Shown here: in pieces, positions 57,099 through 64,000 of the stretch | How positions within the stretch are numbered: the stretch's first letter is position 1 | Layout: each line of letters opens with the position of its first letter | Assembly (NCBI RefSeq): GCF_900142625.1 | Contig: NZ_FRBN01000001.1 | Coordinates: 124,001-188,000 of the forward strand | Length of the DNA stretch: 64,000 bases | Source of the DNA: Roseovarius marisflavi | GTDB taxonomy: Bacteria > Pseudomonadota > Alphaproteobacteria > Rhodobacterales > Rhodobacteraceae | Direction of reading: 5' to 3' | Program-made: the position numbers and the translations under genes | Notes under the pieces: generated by a model | Seen by the model: the letters and a program-made list of their open reading frames with translations, nothing else | What the model was told of the DNA's origin: nothing | Databases searched by the model: none

Positions 57099-58406
57099 TC
57101 AAATCTTGCTGACCTTGAGCTTGGTGATGCGGTTGTCCTTGCGCGCGATAACCTGAAACCGGAAGCCATGAAAGATGAAGACCTGATCGACCTTGGGAAT
57201 CATCTGCGCCTCGTGGATGACAAGGCCGGCCACGGTATTGGCCGCCTCATCCGGCAGGTTCCAGTCGGTTGCGCGATTGAGGTCGCGGATCGTCATGGCG
57301 CCTTCGACAAGAAACTGATTGTCGTCACTTTTGCGGATGGCGTGTTCGGCGTCGGGATCGAATTCATCGGTGATCTCACCAACGATTTCCTCAAGAATAT
57401 CCTCAAGCGTGATCAGGCCCTGAAGGCTGCCGTATTCGTCGACGACAATCGCGAAATGGCTCCTCATGCGCAGGAACTGACGCATCTGATCGTCGAGCGT
57501 CGTGGTTTCCGGCACAAAATACGGCTTGCGCGCGACACTGGTAATATCGAACTTGCTCAAGGCCTTGGCGCTTGATGTTGATCCGGTGACAAGCTTGTGC
57601 ATGGCGCGCAGAAGGTCCTTGGCATGGACCACACCGATGATGTTGTCCGGGTCATCACGATAGAGCGGAAGCCGGGTGTGATTGCTTTCCAGACATTGAT
57701 TGAGAATGGCGTCCGGATCGGCATCAACGTCGATCATCTCGATGCCGGACCGGTGCAGCATGATCTCTTCGACGGCCCGTTCGCCAAGATCAAGCGCGCC
57801 CAGAATCCGGTCACGATCTTCTTTCTCGACCACGCCTTCGGATTGACCAAGATAGAGCGCGCCGGCAATTTCTTCGCGGACCGCCAGGATATGGCTGTCG
57901 GGGTCGGTCTGAACCCCGAAGAGGCCAAGCACGCCGCGCACGAACAGGCGCACGGCTGAGACGATTGGAGAAAAAACCTTTATAACCATGACGATAATCG
58001 GCGCAGTTCGCGCGGCTGCCGCCTCGGCGTTGGTGATGGCATAGGTCTTGGGAAGCACCTCGGCAAAGACCAGCACCAGAAGTGTCATCACCAAAGTGGC
58101 GAGCGCCACGCCGCTTTCGCCGAACATCCGGGTAAACAGCGCGGTGGCAAGCGATGTGGCGAGGATATTCACAAGGTTATTGCCCAACAGGACCGACCCG
58201 ATCAGCCGCTCGTTATCTTCGGTGATGTTCAGAGCGCACTCCGCCCCGGCCGATCCCTTTTCCGCCTGCGCGCGCAGCTTGCCGCGCGAGGCGGCCGTAA
58301 GCGCGGTTTCGCTACCCGAAAAGAAGGCGGACAGGACCAGCAAGGTCAAAATCGCCCCGCTGGTGATCCAGAACGCGAAATCAAGAATTGGTGTGGTGGC
58401 TTCCAT
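57099..58406 (-). CDS. CNNM/CorC-type membrane protein (DUF21, CBS pair, CorC_HlyC)
   Basis: Probable Mg2+/Co2+ efflux-related membrane protein, often labelled hemolysin. It has 435 residues from the ATG at 58406 (AAAAGGAC about 10 nt upstream); the frame extends 19 residues further. The DUF21 domain covers residues 10-180 with four hydrophobic segments and LSAFFSGSETALTAASRGKL. The CBS pair lies near 200-330 (VEEIMLHRSGIEMIDVDADP, MRSHFAIVVDEYGSLQGLIT). The C-terminal transporter-associated domain follows. The gene is on the opposite strand to both neighbours. Confidence 0.9.
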   Translation of the reverse strand: MEATTPILDFAFWITSGAILTLLVLSAFFSGSETALTAASRGKLRAQAEKGSAGAECALNITEDNERLIGSVLLGNNLVNILATSLATALFTRMFGESGVALATLVMTLLVLVFAEVLPKTYAITNAEAAAARTAPIIVMVIKVFSPIVSAVRLFVRGVLGLFGVQTDPDSHILAVREEIAGALYLGQSEGVVEKEDRDRILGALDLGERAVEEIMLHRSGIEMIDVDADPDAILNQCLESNHTRLPLYRDDPDNIIGVVHAKDLLRAMHKLVTGSTSSAKALSKFDITSVARKPYFVPETTTLDDQMRQFLRMRSHFAIVVDEYGSLQGLITLEDILEEIVGEITDEFDPDAEHAIRKSDDNQFLVEGAMTIRDLNRATDWNLPDEAANTVAGLVIHEAQMIPKVDQVFIFHGFRFQVIARKDNRITKLKVSKI

Positions 58407-58476
58407 TTGGGCAGATGTCCTTTTAGTCATAGCGGTTATGGGGTGCCGAGGCGCGTCAATCAAGGGATGATGCGGA

Positions 58477-59295
58477 ATGGAATTGCGGGATTTGGGGGTG
58501 CTGAGCGGGCCGGTGCTTCTTTTTGGCGGGCCTTATTCAAACCTGTTGGCCCTGCGGGCTTTGATTGAGGAGGCGCGGAATGTCGGCATTCCTGCGGAGC
58601 GGATGATTTGCACCGGCGATCTGGTGGCTTATTGCGCGCAAGCCTCTGAAACAGTTTCGGAAATCCGCAGGCTCGGGTGCCCGGTGGTGGCTGGCAACTG
58701 TGAAAAACAGTTGGCGAATCATGCGATGAACTGCGGTTGCGGCTTTGAAAAAGACACCCAATGCGATGTTCTGTCCGGGGCGTGGTACGCGCATGCGGAT
58801 CGCGCGATCGGGGCGGCGGACCGGCGCTGGATGGCGGGCTTGCCGGATATGATCACGTTTCAGCACGCAGGCCGACGCTGTGCCGTGGTACATGGTGGGA
58901 TCAGCGACATAAGCCGGTTTTTGTGGTCGGTCTCGCCCGAGGCCGAAATTCAAAAAGAAATCGATTTAATACAATCTGTTGCAGGCCCATTTGACATGGT
59001 GATCGGGGGGCATTCCGGCATTCCCTTCCAACGTGACATCGGCGATGTGACTTGGGTGAACGCCGGGGCCATCGGCATGCCGGCACATGACGGGCGCACC
59101 GAGACACGCTTTGGCACTCTGGATTTATCCGGTGTGGCATTTCACGATCTGATCTATGATCACTCAGCAGCCAAAGACGCGATGCAGGCGGCGGGGCTGA
59201 GCCAAGGCTATGACGCGGCGCTGATGACCGGCTATTGGCCCTCGGAAGAGGTGTTGCCGCCCGCCTTGCGCCGCGCCGCCGTCACCAAGGGGTGA
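58477..59295 (+). CDS. Metallophosphoesterase-like protein lacking the first metal motif
   Basis: Calcineurin-like phosphoesterase fold, 272 residues. Motif II is TGDLVAY (46-52), motif III is VAGNCEKQ (71-78), and later histidines are in VVHGGISD and IGGHSGIPF. The first motif, normally GD(I)HGN with the D-x-H metal ligands, reads LFGGPYSNLLALRAL (15-29), so Asp and His are replaced by Gly and Tyr. The enzyme may bind one metal, or be a non-catalytic sensor of this fold. I recall similar GGPYSN sequences in related bacteria, which argues against a random mutation. Its end overlaps xerD by 64 bp. Confidence 0.8.
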   Translation: MELRDLGVLSGPVLLFGGPYSNLLALRALIEEARNVGIPAERMICTGDLVAYCAQASETVSEIRRLGCPVVAGNCEKQLANHAMNCGCGFEKDTQCDVLSGAWYAHADRAIGAADRRWMAGLPDMITFQHAGRRCAVVHGGISDISRFLWSVSPEAEIQKEIDLIQSVAGPFDMVIGGHSGIPFQRDIGDVTWVNAGAIGMPAHDGRTETRFGTLDLSGVAFHDLIYDHSAAKDAMQAAGLSQGYDAALMTGYWPSEEVLPPALRRAAVTKG

Positions 59296-60203
59296 TGATC
59301 CTGCACCAAAGATTGAAGCCGCGCCTCAAGCACATGGGTGTAAATCTCGGTCGTGGCAACATCGGCATGGCCCAAAAGCGTCTGGATCGCCCGGAGATCG
59401 GCGCCGTTAGCCAATAAATGCGTGGCAAAGGCATGGCGCAGGGTATGCGGCGTCACCTTGGCCGGAGATACACCAGCTTTGACCGCCAACTCCTTGATCA
59501 ACATATAGAATCGGTGACGCGTGAGGTGCCCGGATGTGCCGTTTGAGGCAAAAAGATAAGGCGATGCAGGGATGCCCTTGGCGCGGGTACTCTCTTCGCC
59601 CTGGTCGCGCAGGACAAGCCAGTTGGCAAGCGCTTCTCTGGCGTGTGGCGACAGCGGCACCATGCGTTCCTTGCCGCCCTTGCCCTTGATCAGAAGCAGC
59701 GCCGGATTGCCGCGTGCGGCGGCGACAGGCAGCGACACAAGCTCGCTCACGCGCATGCCCGTCGCATAGAGCAGCGCCATGAGACAGGCGTTGCGGGCCT
59801 GATCGGCGGGGCTTCGACCGTGATCAAGCGAGGCCTCAAGCAGGTCGCCGACCTCGTCTTCGCTCAGGGTTTTGGGCAGACGTTGGGCCTTGCCCGGACC
59901 CTTGATCCGAATGGCGGGATTATCGGCACGCAGGCGTTCGTCAAAGGCAAATCTGTAAAGCTGGCGAATTGCGGACAGGCGGCGCGCACGGGTGGCGCGG
60001 GCAAGGCCCTGTTCATCGCAATGCACGAGGTAGGATTCGACATCCTTCTGACTTGAAGAGCTAAGGCTAAGGCCCTGAGAAATAATCCATTCATGGAAAT
60101 CCCGCAGATCGCGCTCATAGGCCAGAAGCGTGTTGTTTGCCGCGCCAAGCTCGGCGGCCTGCGCCTCAAGGAAAAGAGAAATCCAGCCGCGGTCGTCGCT
60201 CAT
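59232..60203 (-). CDS. xerD: Tyrosine recombinase XerD
   Basis: Site-specific recombinase that resolves chromosome dimers with XerC and FtsK. It has 323 residues. A SAM-like core-binding domain (residues 5-95) has AANNTLLAYERDLRDF. The catalytic set is R151 in GMRVSELVSLP, K175 in IKGKGGKER, H253-x-x-R256 in PHTLRHAFATHLL, H279 in LLGHADVATTEIYTHV and nucleophile Y288. It overlaps the preceding 510-residue gene by 4 nt, so it is the last gene of a three-gene leftward operon. The C-terminus extends past the usual end and overlaps the convergent phosphoesterase gene. Confidence 0.93.
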   Translation of the reverse strand: MSDDRGWISLFLEAQAAELGAANNTLLAYERDLRDFHEWIISQGLSLSSSSQKDVESYLVHCDEQGLARATRARRLSAIRQLYRFAFDERLRADNPAIRIKGPGKAQRLPKTLSEDEVGDLLEASLDHGRSPADQARNACLMALLYATGMRVSELVSLPVAAARGNPALLLIKGKGGKERMVPLSPHAREALANWLVLRDQGEESTRAKGIPASPYLFASNGTSGHLTRHRFYMLIKELAVKAGVSPAKVTPHTLRHAFATHLLANGADLRAIQTLLGHADVATTEIYTHVLEARLQSLVQDHHPLVTAARRKAGGNTSSEGQ

Positions 60204-61732
60204 CTCTGGCCGCTCAGCAACAGCATTTGAAGCGCCGCGCGACGGGCCGTGTCCTCTAACCCGACGGCGCGCAGGGTTGCAATTGCGTCGCCAACTCCGT
60301 CGCGCCCACCGGCCGAGGCGCGGTCAAGTTTGTTGGAGGCCATCAAAATAGCCTCGCCCAATTGACCGCGATCCAACAGGGCCTGATGGGCAGGCGCGGC
60401 CTCGGTTTGGGCAAAGCCGGCGGCAAGCGCCTTTTCAAGGGTCGTGCTTGCGTCTTGCATGGCTGGTTCGCCGACCGCGAGCCCGGTCAGGAACCGCTGC
60501 TGTTGGTTTGTGGGGGCGAATACCTGTGCGGCGCTTTCATAGCGCTCCGACAAGAGGGAAATTTCAAACGCCAGCGATTCGATGTCGTCGGGCAGGGCCA
60601 CCGCTGCCAAACGGTCCGCGAACAACTCGGCAAAGGGCACCTCGAGGCGTTGCGATTGTGCGGCCGACCATGCCTCAGGCAGAGCATCCGCAATCGCGCC
60701 AGGATCGGCGCGGTTCAGGGCCTTGTCCAGCGTTTGAATGGCCTTGATCCGATCCCAGACCCCGCCAGAGGCGGCCGGTTTGCGATCCGTATAAAGCCCC
60801 AAAAGCCGTGCCGCCGGCAGGGCGCCGGTGCGCGCAAGCCGCTCTGCCGCCTCAACCTCGGCCTTCCAGCCCGATGTGCCGCGCAGGTCGGCCATTGCAA
60901 AGGCGCGCGCCAGATTGTGGGTGGGAAGCGGCGTGCCAATCGCCTCGAAAAGGCGAAACTGAAGCGGCGTAAGAGTTTTGGGAACACGTGGTGGCTCAGT
61001 CTCGTCGATCATCTCGGGATCAAGAAACAGGGCAAGCAGCGTGCTGTTGGTGTCGCTCAGGGCCCCAAGGGTGTCTGCGCTCTCAAAGATCAGGGCGGCG
61101 GTTTGCCAATCACCGGTCCGCGCGGTGCAGAAAATACGCGCCTCAAACTCTGTGCTCAGCCGCGGCTGGCGGCTCAGGTCGGTGCAGGGCGTGTCTTCCT
61201 GTCCGGTGAAAAGAGAAAGGTCAAGCCATTGATCAAAAAGGACTTTGTTGGCAGGGCCCGCGCGCTCGATCAGGGCAAGGGCCGGTTCGATCGCGCCCGC
61301 TCGCCGCAGCGCTTTGATGCGGGCCAAAAGAAATTGTGCATCCGCGTCCGCATCGTCCGGCGCATCGGCCTCGGCCAGCAAAAGCGTGTAATGCAGGGCT
61401 TGAATGGCGGGCAAAGGTTCTGCCGAAAAATGGCCGAACAGACGCAGGATATCGCGGGTTGTGCTGCCCTGCCAGAGCGTCTTGGGCAGGCCGGTGGTGC
61501 GGCTTGGCAAAAGCCCCACGGCATCGGCGCGCGGTGCATCAAGCGCCGTCACCGCCACCCTGGGGGTATCTACGCCGTCAGTCACCGGTGCTTCCAACGA
61601 AAGGGGCAGGCGCGGGGCTGTGACCGCCGCCGTGCTGGCCTCATCCAGCCAGTCAATCGCCGAGAGTGGTTGCTGCGCGGCACAGGCCACCCCCCAAACC
61701 CCGGCCAGAATTGTAGCGCTAATTCGTTTCAA
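60200..61732 (-). CDS. Conserved exported helical-repeat protein of unknown function
   Basis: A 510-residue protein with a lipoprotein-like or Sec signal (MKRISATILAGVWGVACAAQ). The mature chain is all-helical with repeated leucine-alanine helices such as LLARIKALRRAGAIEPALAL and LARTGALPAARLLGLYTDRK, suggesting TPR or Sel1-like superhelix, but no canonical repeat could be assigned. It lies between a 49-residue membrane ORF (14-nt overlap) and xerD (4-nt overlap), so the three are co-translated. It is divergent from aroKB. The long opposite-strand frame 60362-61738 is a shadow. The function is unknown. Confidence 0.8.
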   Translation of the reverse strand: MKRISATILAGVWGVACAAQQPLSAIDWLDEASTAAVTAPRLPLSLEAPVTDGVDTPRVAVTALDAPRADAVGLLPSRTTGLPKTLWQGSTTRDILRLFGHFSAEPLPAIQALHYTLLLAEADAPDDADADAQFLLARIKALRRAGAIEPALALIERAGPANKVLFDQWLDLSLFTGQEDTPCTDLSRQPRLSTEFEARIFCTARTGDWQTAALIFESADTLGALSDTNSTLLALFLDPEMIDETEPPRVPKTLTPLQFRLFEAIGTPLPTHNLARAFAMADLRGTSGWKAEVEAAERLARTGALPAARLLGLYTDRKPAASGGVWDRIKAIQTLDKALNRADPGAIADALPEAWSAAQSQRLEVPFAELFADRLAAVALPDDIESLAFEISLLSERYESAAQVFAPTNQQQRFLTGLAVGEPAMQDASTTLEKALAAGFAQTEAAPAHQALLDRGQLGEAILMASNKLDRASAGGRDGVGDAIATLRAVGLEDTARRAALQMLLLSGQR

Positions 61733-61868
61733 GAATGATTTCCTGCCGAATCTCGTCTTGCGGCGGAGAAAAATCCGCGCCGAAAAACGGGCCGAGATAG
61801 GAATAGGCCACCAGGGCGATAAAACCCAGAATGGCCAAATAAAACAGCCACTTGATTAGTCTTACCAT
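61719..61868 (-). CDS. Small single-pass membrane protein upstream of the unknown secreted protein
   Basis: A 49-residue ORF from the ATG at 61868 with AGAGGGA just upstream. It begins MVRLIKWLFYLAILGFIALV, one membrane helix (residues 6-27), and ends in a polar acidic tail (FSPPQDEIRQEIILETN). The frame continues upstream into aroK antisense, which is not coding. Its stop overlaps the start of the 510-residue gene by 14 nt. The coupling supports a shared role. It could be a membrane anchor for the exported partner. Confidence 0.75.
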   Translation of the reverse strand: MVRLIKWLFYLAILGFIALVAYSYLGPFFGADFSPPQDEIRQEIILETN

Positions 61869-61980
61869 GGGTCCCTCTGCCTGCTTGGTGTATTCTTTTT
61901 CCCAACTTATAACTGGCCTTTTGCCTAAGATCACGTCATTCAGTGAAAAACCTGAAGTTTTGGCAGAGGAGCGCCGAAGG

Positions 61981-62541
61981 GTGGCGACTGACAGGCATTG
62001 GAATTTGAAGAAAACCGTTGTCCTTGTGGGGATGATGGGGGCAGGCAAGACCGCTGTGGGCAAGGCCCTTGCAGCGCGTCTTGGCGTGCCGTTTCTCGAT
62101 TCGGACGCCGAGATCGAAAAGGCCGCCAACATGACAATTGCCGAGATATTTCAACGCGATGGCGAGGCTTTCTTTCGCAACCGCGAGACCGAGGTGATTG
62201 ACCGGCTGTTGGACAGTCACCGTGGGATTCTGTCCACGGGCGGCGGTGCCTTCATGGCCGAGCGCAATCGCGCGCTGATCTCGCAAAAAGGGGTGTCGGT
62301 CTGGCTCAATGCCGATATGGATATTCTTTGGTCTCGGGTAAAATGTAAGAATACCAGGCCTTTGCTGCGCACTTCTAATCCCTATCAAACGCTCAAGGAC
62401 CTCTATGATGCCCGCGTGCCAACCTATGCTCTGGCCGATCTGAGCGTCCAGGCGCGGGCAGAATATTCCATCGACGCCATGGCTGAACAGGTACAAGAGG
62501 CCCTGGCCGGGCGCAGCGACGTTTTGGAGAGCGTAGAATGA
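61981..62541 (+). CDS. aroK: Shikimate kinase
   Basis: Phosphorylates shikimate in the aromatic amino acid pathway. It has 186 residues from a GTG at 61981, with AGAGGAG 9 nt upstream; a TTG at 62005 would also start close to the core, and the frame opens at 61852 but that is within the divergent ORF. The P-loop is VGMMGAGKTAVGKALA, the shikimate site is DSDAEIEKAAN, and RDGEAFFRNRETEVI and STGGGAF follow. The stop overlaps aroB by 4 nt. Confidence 0.93.
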   Translation: MATDRHWNLKKTVVLVGMMGAGKTAVGKALAARLGVPFLDSDAEIEKAANMTIAEIFQRDGEAFFRNRETEVIDRLLDSHRGILSTGGGAFMAERNRALISQKGVSVWLNADMDILWSRVKCKNTRPLLRTSNPYQTLKDLYDARVPTYALADLSVQARAEYSIDAMAEQVQEALAGRSDVLESVE

Positions 62542-63653
62542 CCGAGATCGTGCATGTGGGCCTTGAGGGGCGCGCCTATGACATTCACATCGGGCCCGGC
62601 CTGCTGGATCAGGCGGGGGCGCTGATTGCGCCGCTGTTGCGCCGTCCGCGTGTGGTCATCATCAGCGACGAAACCGTTGCGCGGCTTCATTTGGAAACGC
62701 TTCGTAAGGGGTTGGAAAAGAAGGGAATCGCCTCAGAGGCGTTGTGCCTGCCACCCGGCGAGGGCAGCAAATCCTGGCCTTATCTAGAACGGGCCGTTGA
62801 ATGGCTGCTCGACCAAAAGGTCGAGCGGAACGATGTGGTTGTCGCCTTTGGCGGCGGAGTGATCGGCGATCTGGTTGGCTTTGCCGCAGCAATTCTGCGC
62901 CGTGGCGTGCGCTTTGTGCAGGTTCCGACAAGTCTTTTGGCGCAGGTCGACAGTTCGGTGGGCGGTAAAACCGGGATCAACGCCCCGCAAGGCAAGAACC
63001 TGATCGGCGCCTTTCATCAGCCAAGCCTTGTTCTGGCGGATACAGAGGTTCTTGGCACGCTGACGCCGCGTGATTTTCTGGCCGGGTATGGCGAGGTTGT
63101 TAAATACGGCATGTTGGGGGATAGTGAATTCTTTCAATGGCTTGAAGGCAATGCTTTACGCGCCGCAGCGGGCGATATGGCCGCACGTATCTATGCGGTC
63201 AAACGGTCGGTTCAGATGAAAGCCGAGATCGTCATGCGCGACGAAACCGAGCAGGGCGATCGCGCGCTGTTGAATTTGGGGCATACCTTTTGTCACGCTC
63301 TTGAAGCGGCGACCGGGTATTCTGATCGCTTGTTGCACGGCGAAGGGGTGGCCATTGGCTGTGCTCTGGCGTTCGAGCTGTCGGCGCGCATGGGGCTGTG
63401 CAGTCAGGAAGACCCAAGCCGCGTGCGCGCCCACCTGCGCGACATGAAGACCAAGGTTGATCTATCTGATATACAAGGTGAATTACCGGATGCGGATGGG
63501 CTTATCGCGCTTATGGGGCAGGATAAAAAAGTGGTCGATGGCAAGCTCCGCTTTATTCTCGCGCGCGGTATTGGCGAGGCGTTCATCACCTCGGATGTCG
63601 ACCCGGATCTCGTGCGCAGCGTGCTGAACGACGCCTTGCGCGCGCGCGGCTGA
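62538..63653 (+). CDS. aroB: 3-dehydroquinate synthase
   Basis: NAD- and metal-dependent second step of the shikimate pathway, 371 residues. Nucleotide-binding and substrate motifs include FGGGVIGDLVGFAAAILRRG, VPTSLLAQVDSSVGGKTGIN and EVVKYGMLGDSEFF. The metal ligands are expected in RALLNLGHTFCHALEAATGY and LLHGEGVAIG. It overlaps aroK by 4 nt. aroK-aroB is the usual order. Confidence 0.97.
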   Translation: MTEIVHVGLEGRAYDIHIGPGLLDQAGALIAPLLRRPRVVIISDETVARLHLETLRKGLEKKGIASEALCLPPGEGSKSWPYLERAVEWLLDQKVERNDVVVAFGGGVIGDLVGFAAAILRRGVRFVQVPTSLLAQVDSSVGGKTGINAPQGKNLIGAFHQPSLVLADTEVLGTLTPRDFLAGYGEVVKYGMLGDSEFFQWLEGNALRAAAGDMAARIYAVKRSVQMKAEIVMRDETEQGDRALLNLGHTFCHALEAATGYSDRLLHGEGVAIGCALAFELSARMGLCSQEDPSRVRAHLRDMKTKVDLSDIQGELPDADGLIALMGQDKKVVDGKLRFILARGIGEAFITSDVDPDLVRSVLNDALRARG

Positions 63654-63656
63654 TCG

Positions 63657-64000
63657 CTAGGCGCGGTCCTCGGGAAACCAGTGTCTGGTGCGGTTGGCAA
63701 AGGCCACCAGAGACAACATTACAGGCACTTCGACCAGCACGCCCACAACTGTGGCCAATGCCGCACCGGACCCAAGGCCAAAAAGGCTAATGGCGACGGC
63801 GACTGCAAGCTCGAAGAAGTTTGATGTGCCGATCAGGGCGCAGGGCGCCGCCACGTTAAACGGCACCCGCCAGGCCCGTGCCACAAGATATGCAATTGCG
63901 AAAATACCATAGCTCTGAAGTAAAAGCGGCACGGCAATCAGCGCGATCACCAGAGGTCGGTCAAGTATGATCCGCCCCTGAAATCCGAACAAAAGAATAA
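63657..64000 (-). CDS. arsB: ACR3-family arsenite efflux permease, C-terminal part (partial)
   Basis: The frame is open through the right edge of the window, so the N-terminal two thirds are missing. The visible ~113 residues contain three to four hydrophobic segments with the ACR3 signatures [20 protein letters not shown] and [20 protein letters not shown], ending [22 protein letters not shown]3 proteins extrude arsenite across the inner membrane. The other ars genes, if present, lie outside the window. It is convergent with aroB, 3 nt apart. Confidence 0.9.
   Translation of the reverse strand, partial: ILLFGFQGRIILDRPLVIALIAVPLLLQSYGIFAIAYLVARAWRVPFNVAAPCALIGTSNFFELAVAVAISLFGLGSGAALATVVGVLVEVPVMLSLVAFANRTRHWFPEDRA

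Noticed and set aside
60362..61738. Rightward 458-codon open frame
   Set aside because: It is antisense to the 510-residue gene, which has a signal peptide and coupled overlaps with its neighbours; the opposite frame is basic and low in recognisable motifs, as is usual for shadow frames in GC-rich DNA.

Overview
This is a GC-rich stretch of chromosome from an alphaproteobacterium, most probably a marine Rhodobacteraceae (Roseobacter-type) member. The evidence is gene content and order: dusB(nifR3)-ntrBC-ntrYX followed by trkAH-hfq-hflX, the sciP-ctrA pair, yceD-rpmF-plsX-fabH-ihfA-merR, fused ispDF, a long duplicated dCTP deaminase, an OlsB-type ornithine acyltransferase, and an ectABC-ask ectoine cluster. 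Nearly everything is core housekeeping DNA. There is no insertion sequence, prophage, CRISPR array or rRNA operon, and no gene-free gap exceeds about 300 bases. Both window edges cut genes (scpA on the left, an ACR3-type arsenite transporter on the right).

Layout. 1-2.7 kb: segregation proteins ScpA/ScpB, RsgA and a small basic protein. 2.7-8.5 kb: dCTP deaminase, tRNA-Pro(GGG) and the leftward yceD-rpmF-plsX-fabH-ihfA-merR block (ribosomal L32, fatty acid/phospholipid initiation, IHF). 8.6-12.6 kb: BamE lipoprotein, OlsB, an ABC-F ATPase and a K+ channel with a zinc-ribbon tail. 12.6-17.3 kb: an SDR, an AbrB-type membrane protein and a two-subunit molybdenum hydroxylase. 17.4-21.8 kb: ectR and ectA-ectB-ectC-ask for the compatible solute ectoine. 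21.9-27.6 kb: a BKACE enzyme, hpt with a previously uncalled 59-residue membrane ORF, ratA, amt, cinA, pgpA, ispDF. 27.8-40.3 kb: nitrogen and redox two-component systems (NtrBC, NtrYX), K+ uptake (TrkAH), Hfq and HflX. 40.3-47 kb: mnmA, sciP, ctrA, ligA, recG. 47-49 kb: a small-gene region with an SOS-type operator, a 40-residue hydrophobic peptide, a structured terminator-ended RNA, an FNR-box cytochrome c, a NifU-like scaffold, hisI and a 41-residue membrane peptide. 49.1-55.4 kb: the outer-membrane operon bamA-skp-fabZ-lpxA-lpxI-lpxB. 55.3-64 kb: DUF2059 protein, orphan ABC ATPase, CorC-type protein, an altered metallophosphatase, a leftward small ORF/unknown secreted protein/xerD operon, aroK-aroB and the ACR3 fragment.

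The most interesting unexplained feature is at about 46.98-47.40 kb. A perfect alphaproteobacterial LexA-box pattern (GTTC-N7-GTTC, within a run of four GTTC half-sites) lies upstream of a 40-residue single-pass hydrophobic peptide. The peptide is followed by about 150 nt with strong predicted secondary structure and a 12-bp-stem terminator. This layout resembles SOS-controlled membrane peptides such as TisB or SidA, but that assignment is inference. Other points of note are NtrC and NtrX proteins lacking the sigma54-contact GAFTGA motif, a metallophosphatase without its first metal-binding motif, and several conserved-looking ORFs under 70 residues.
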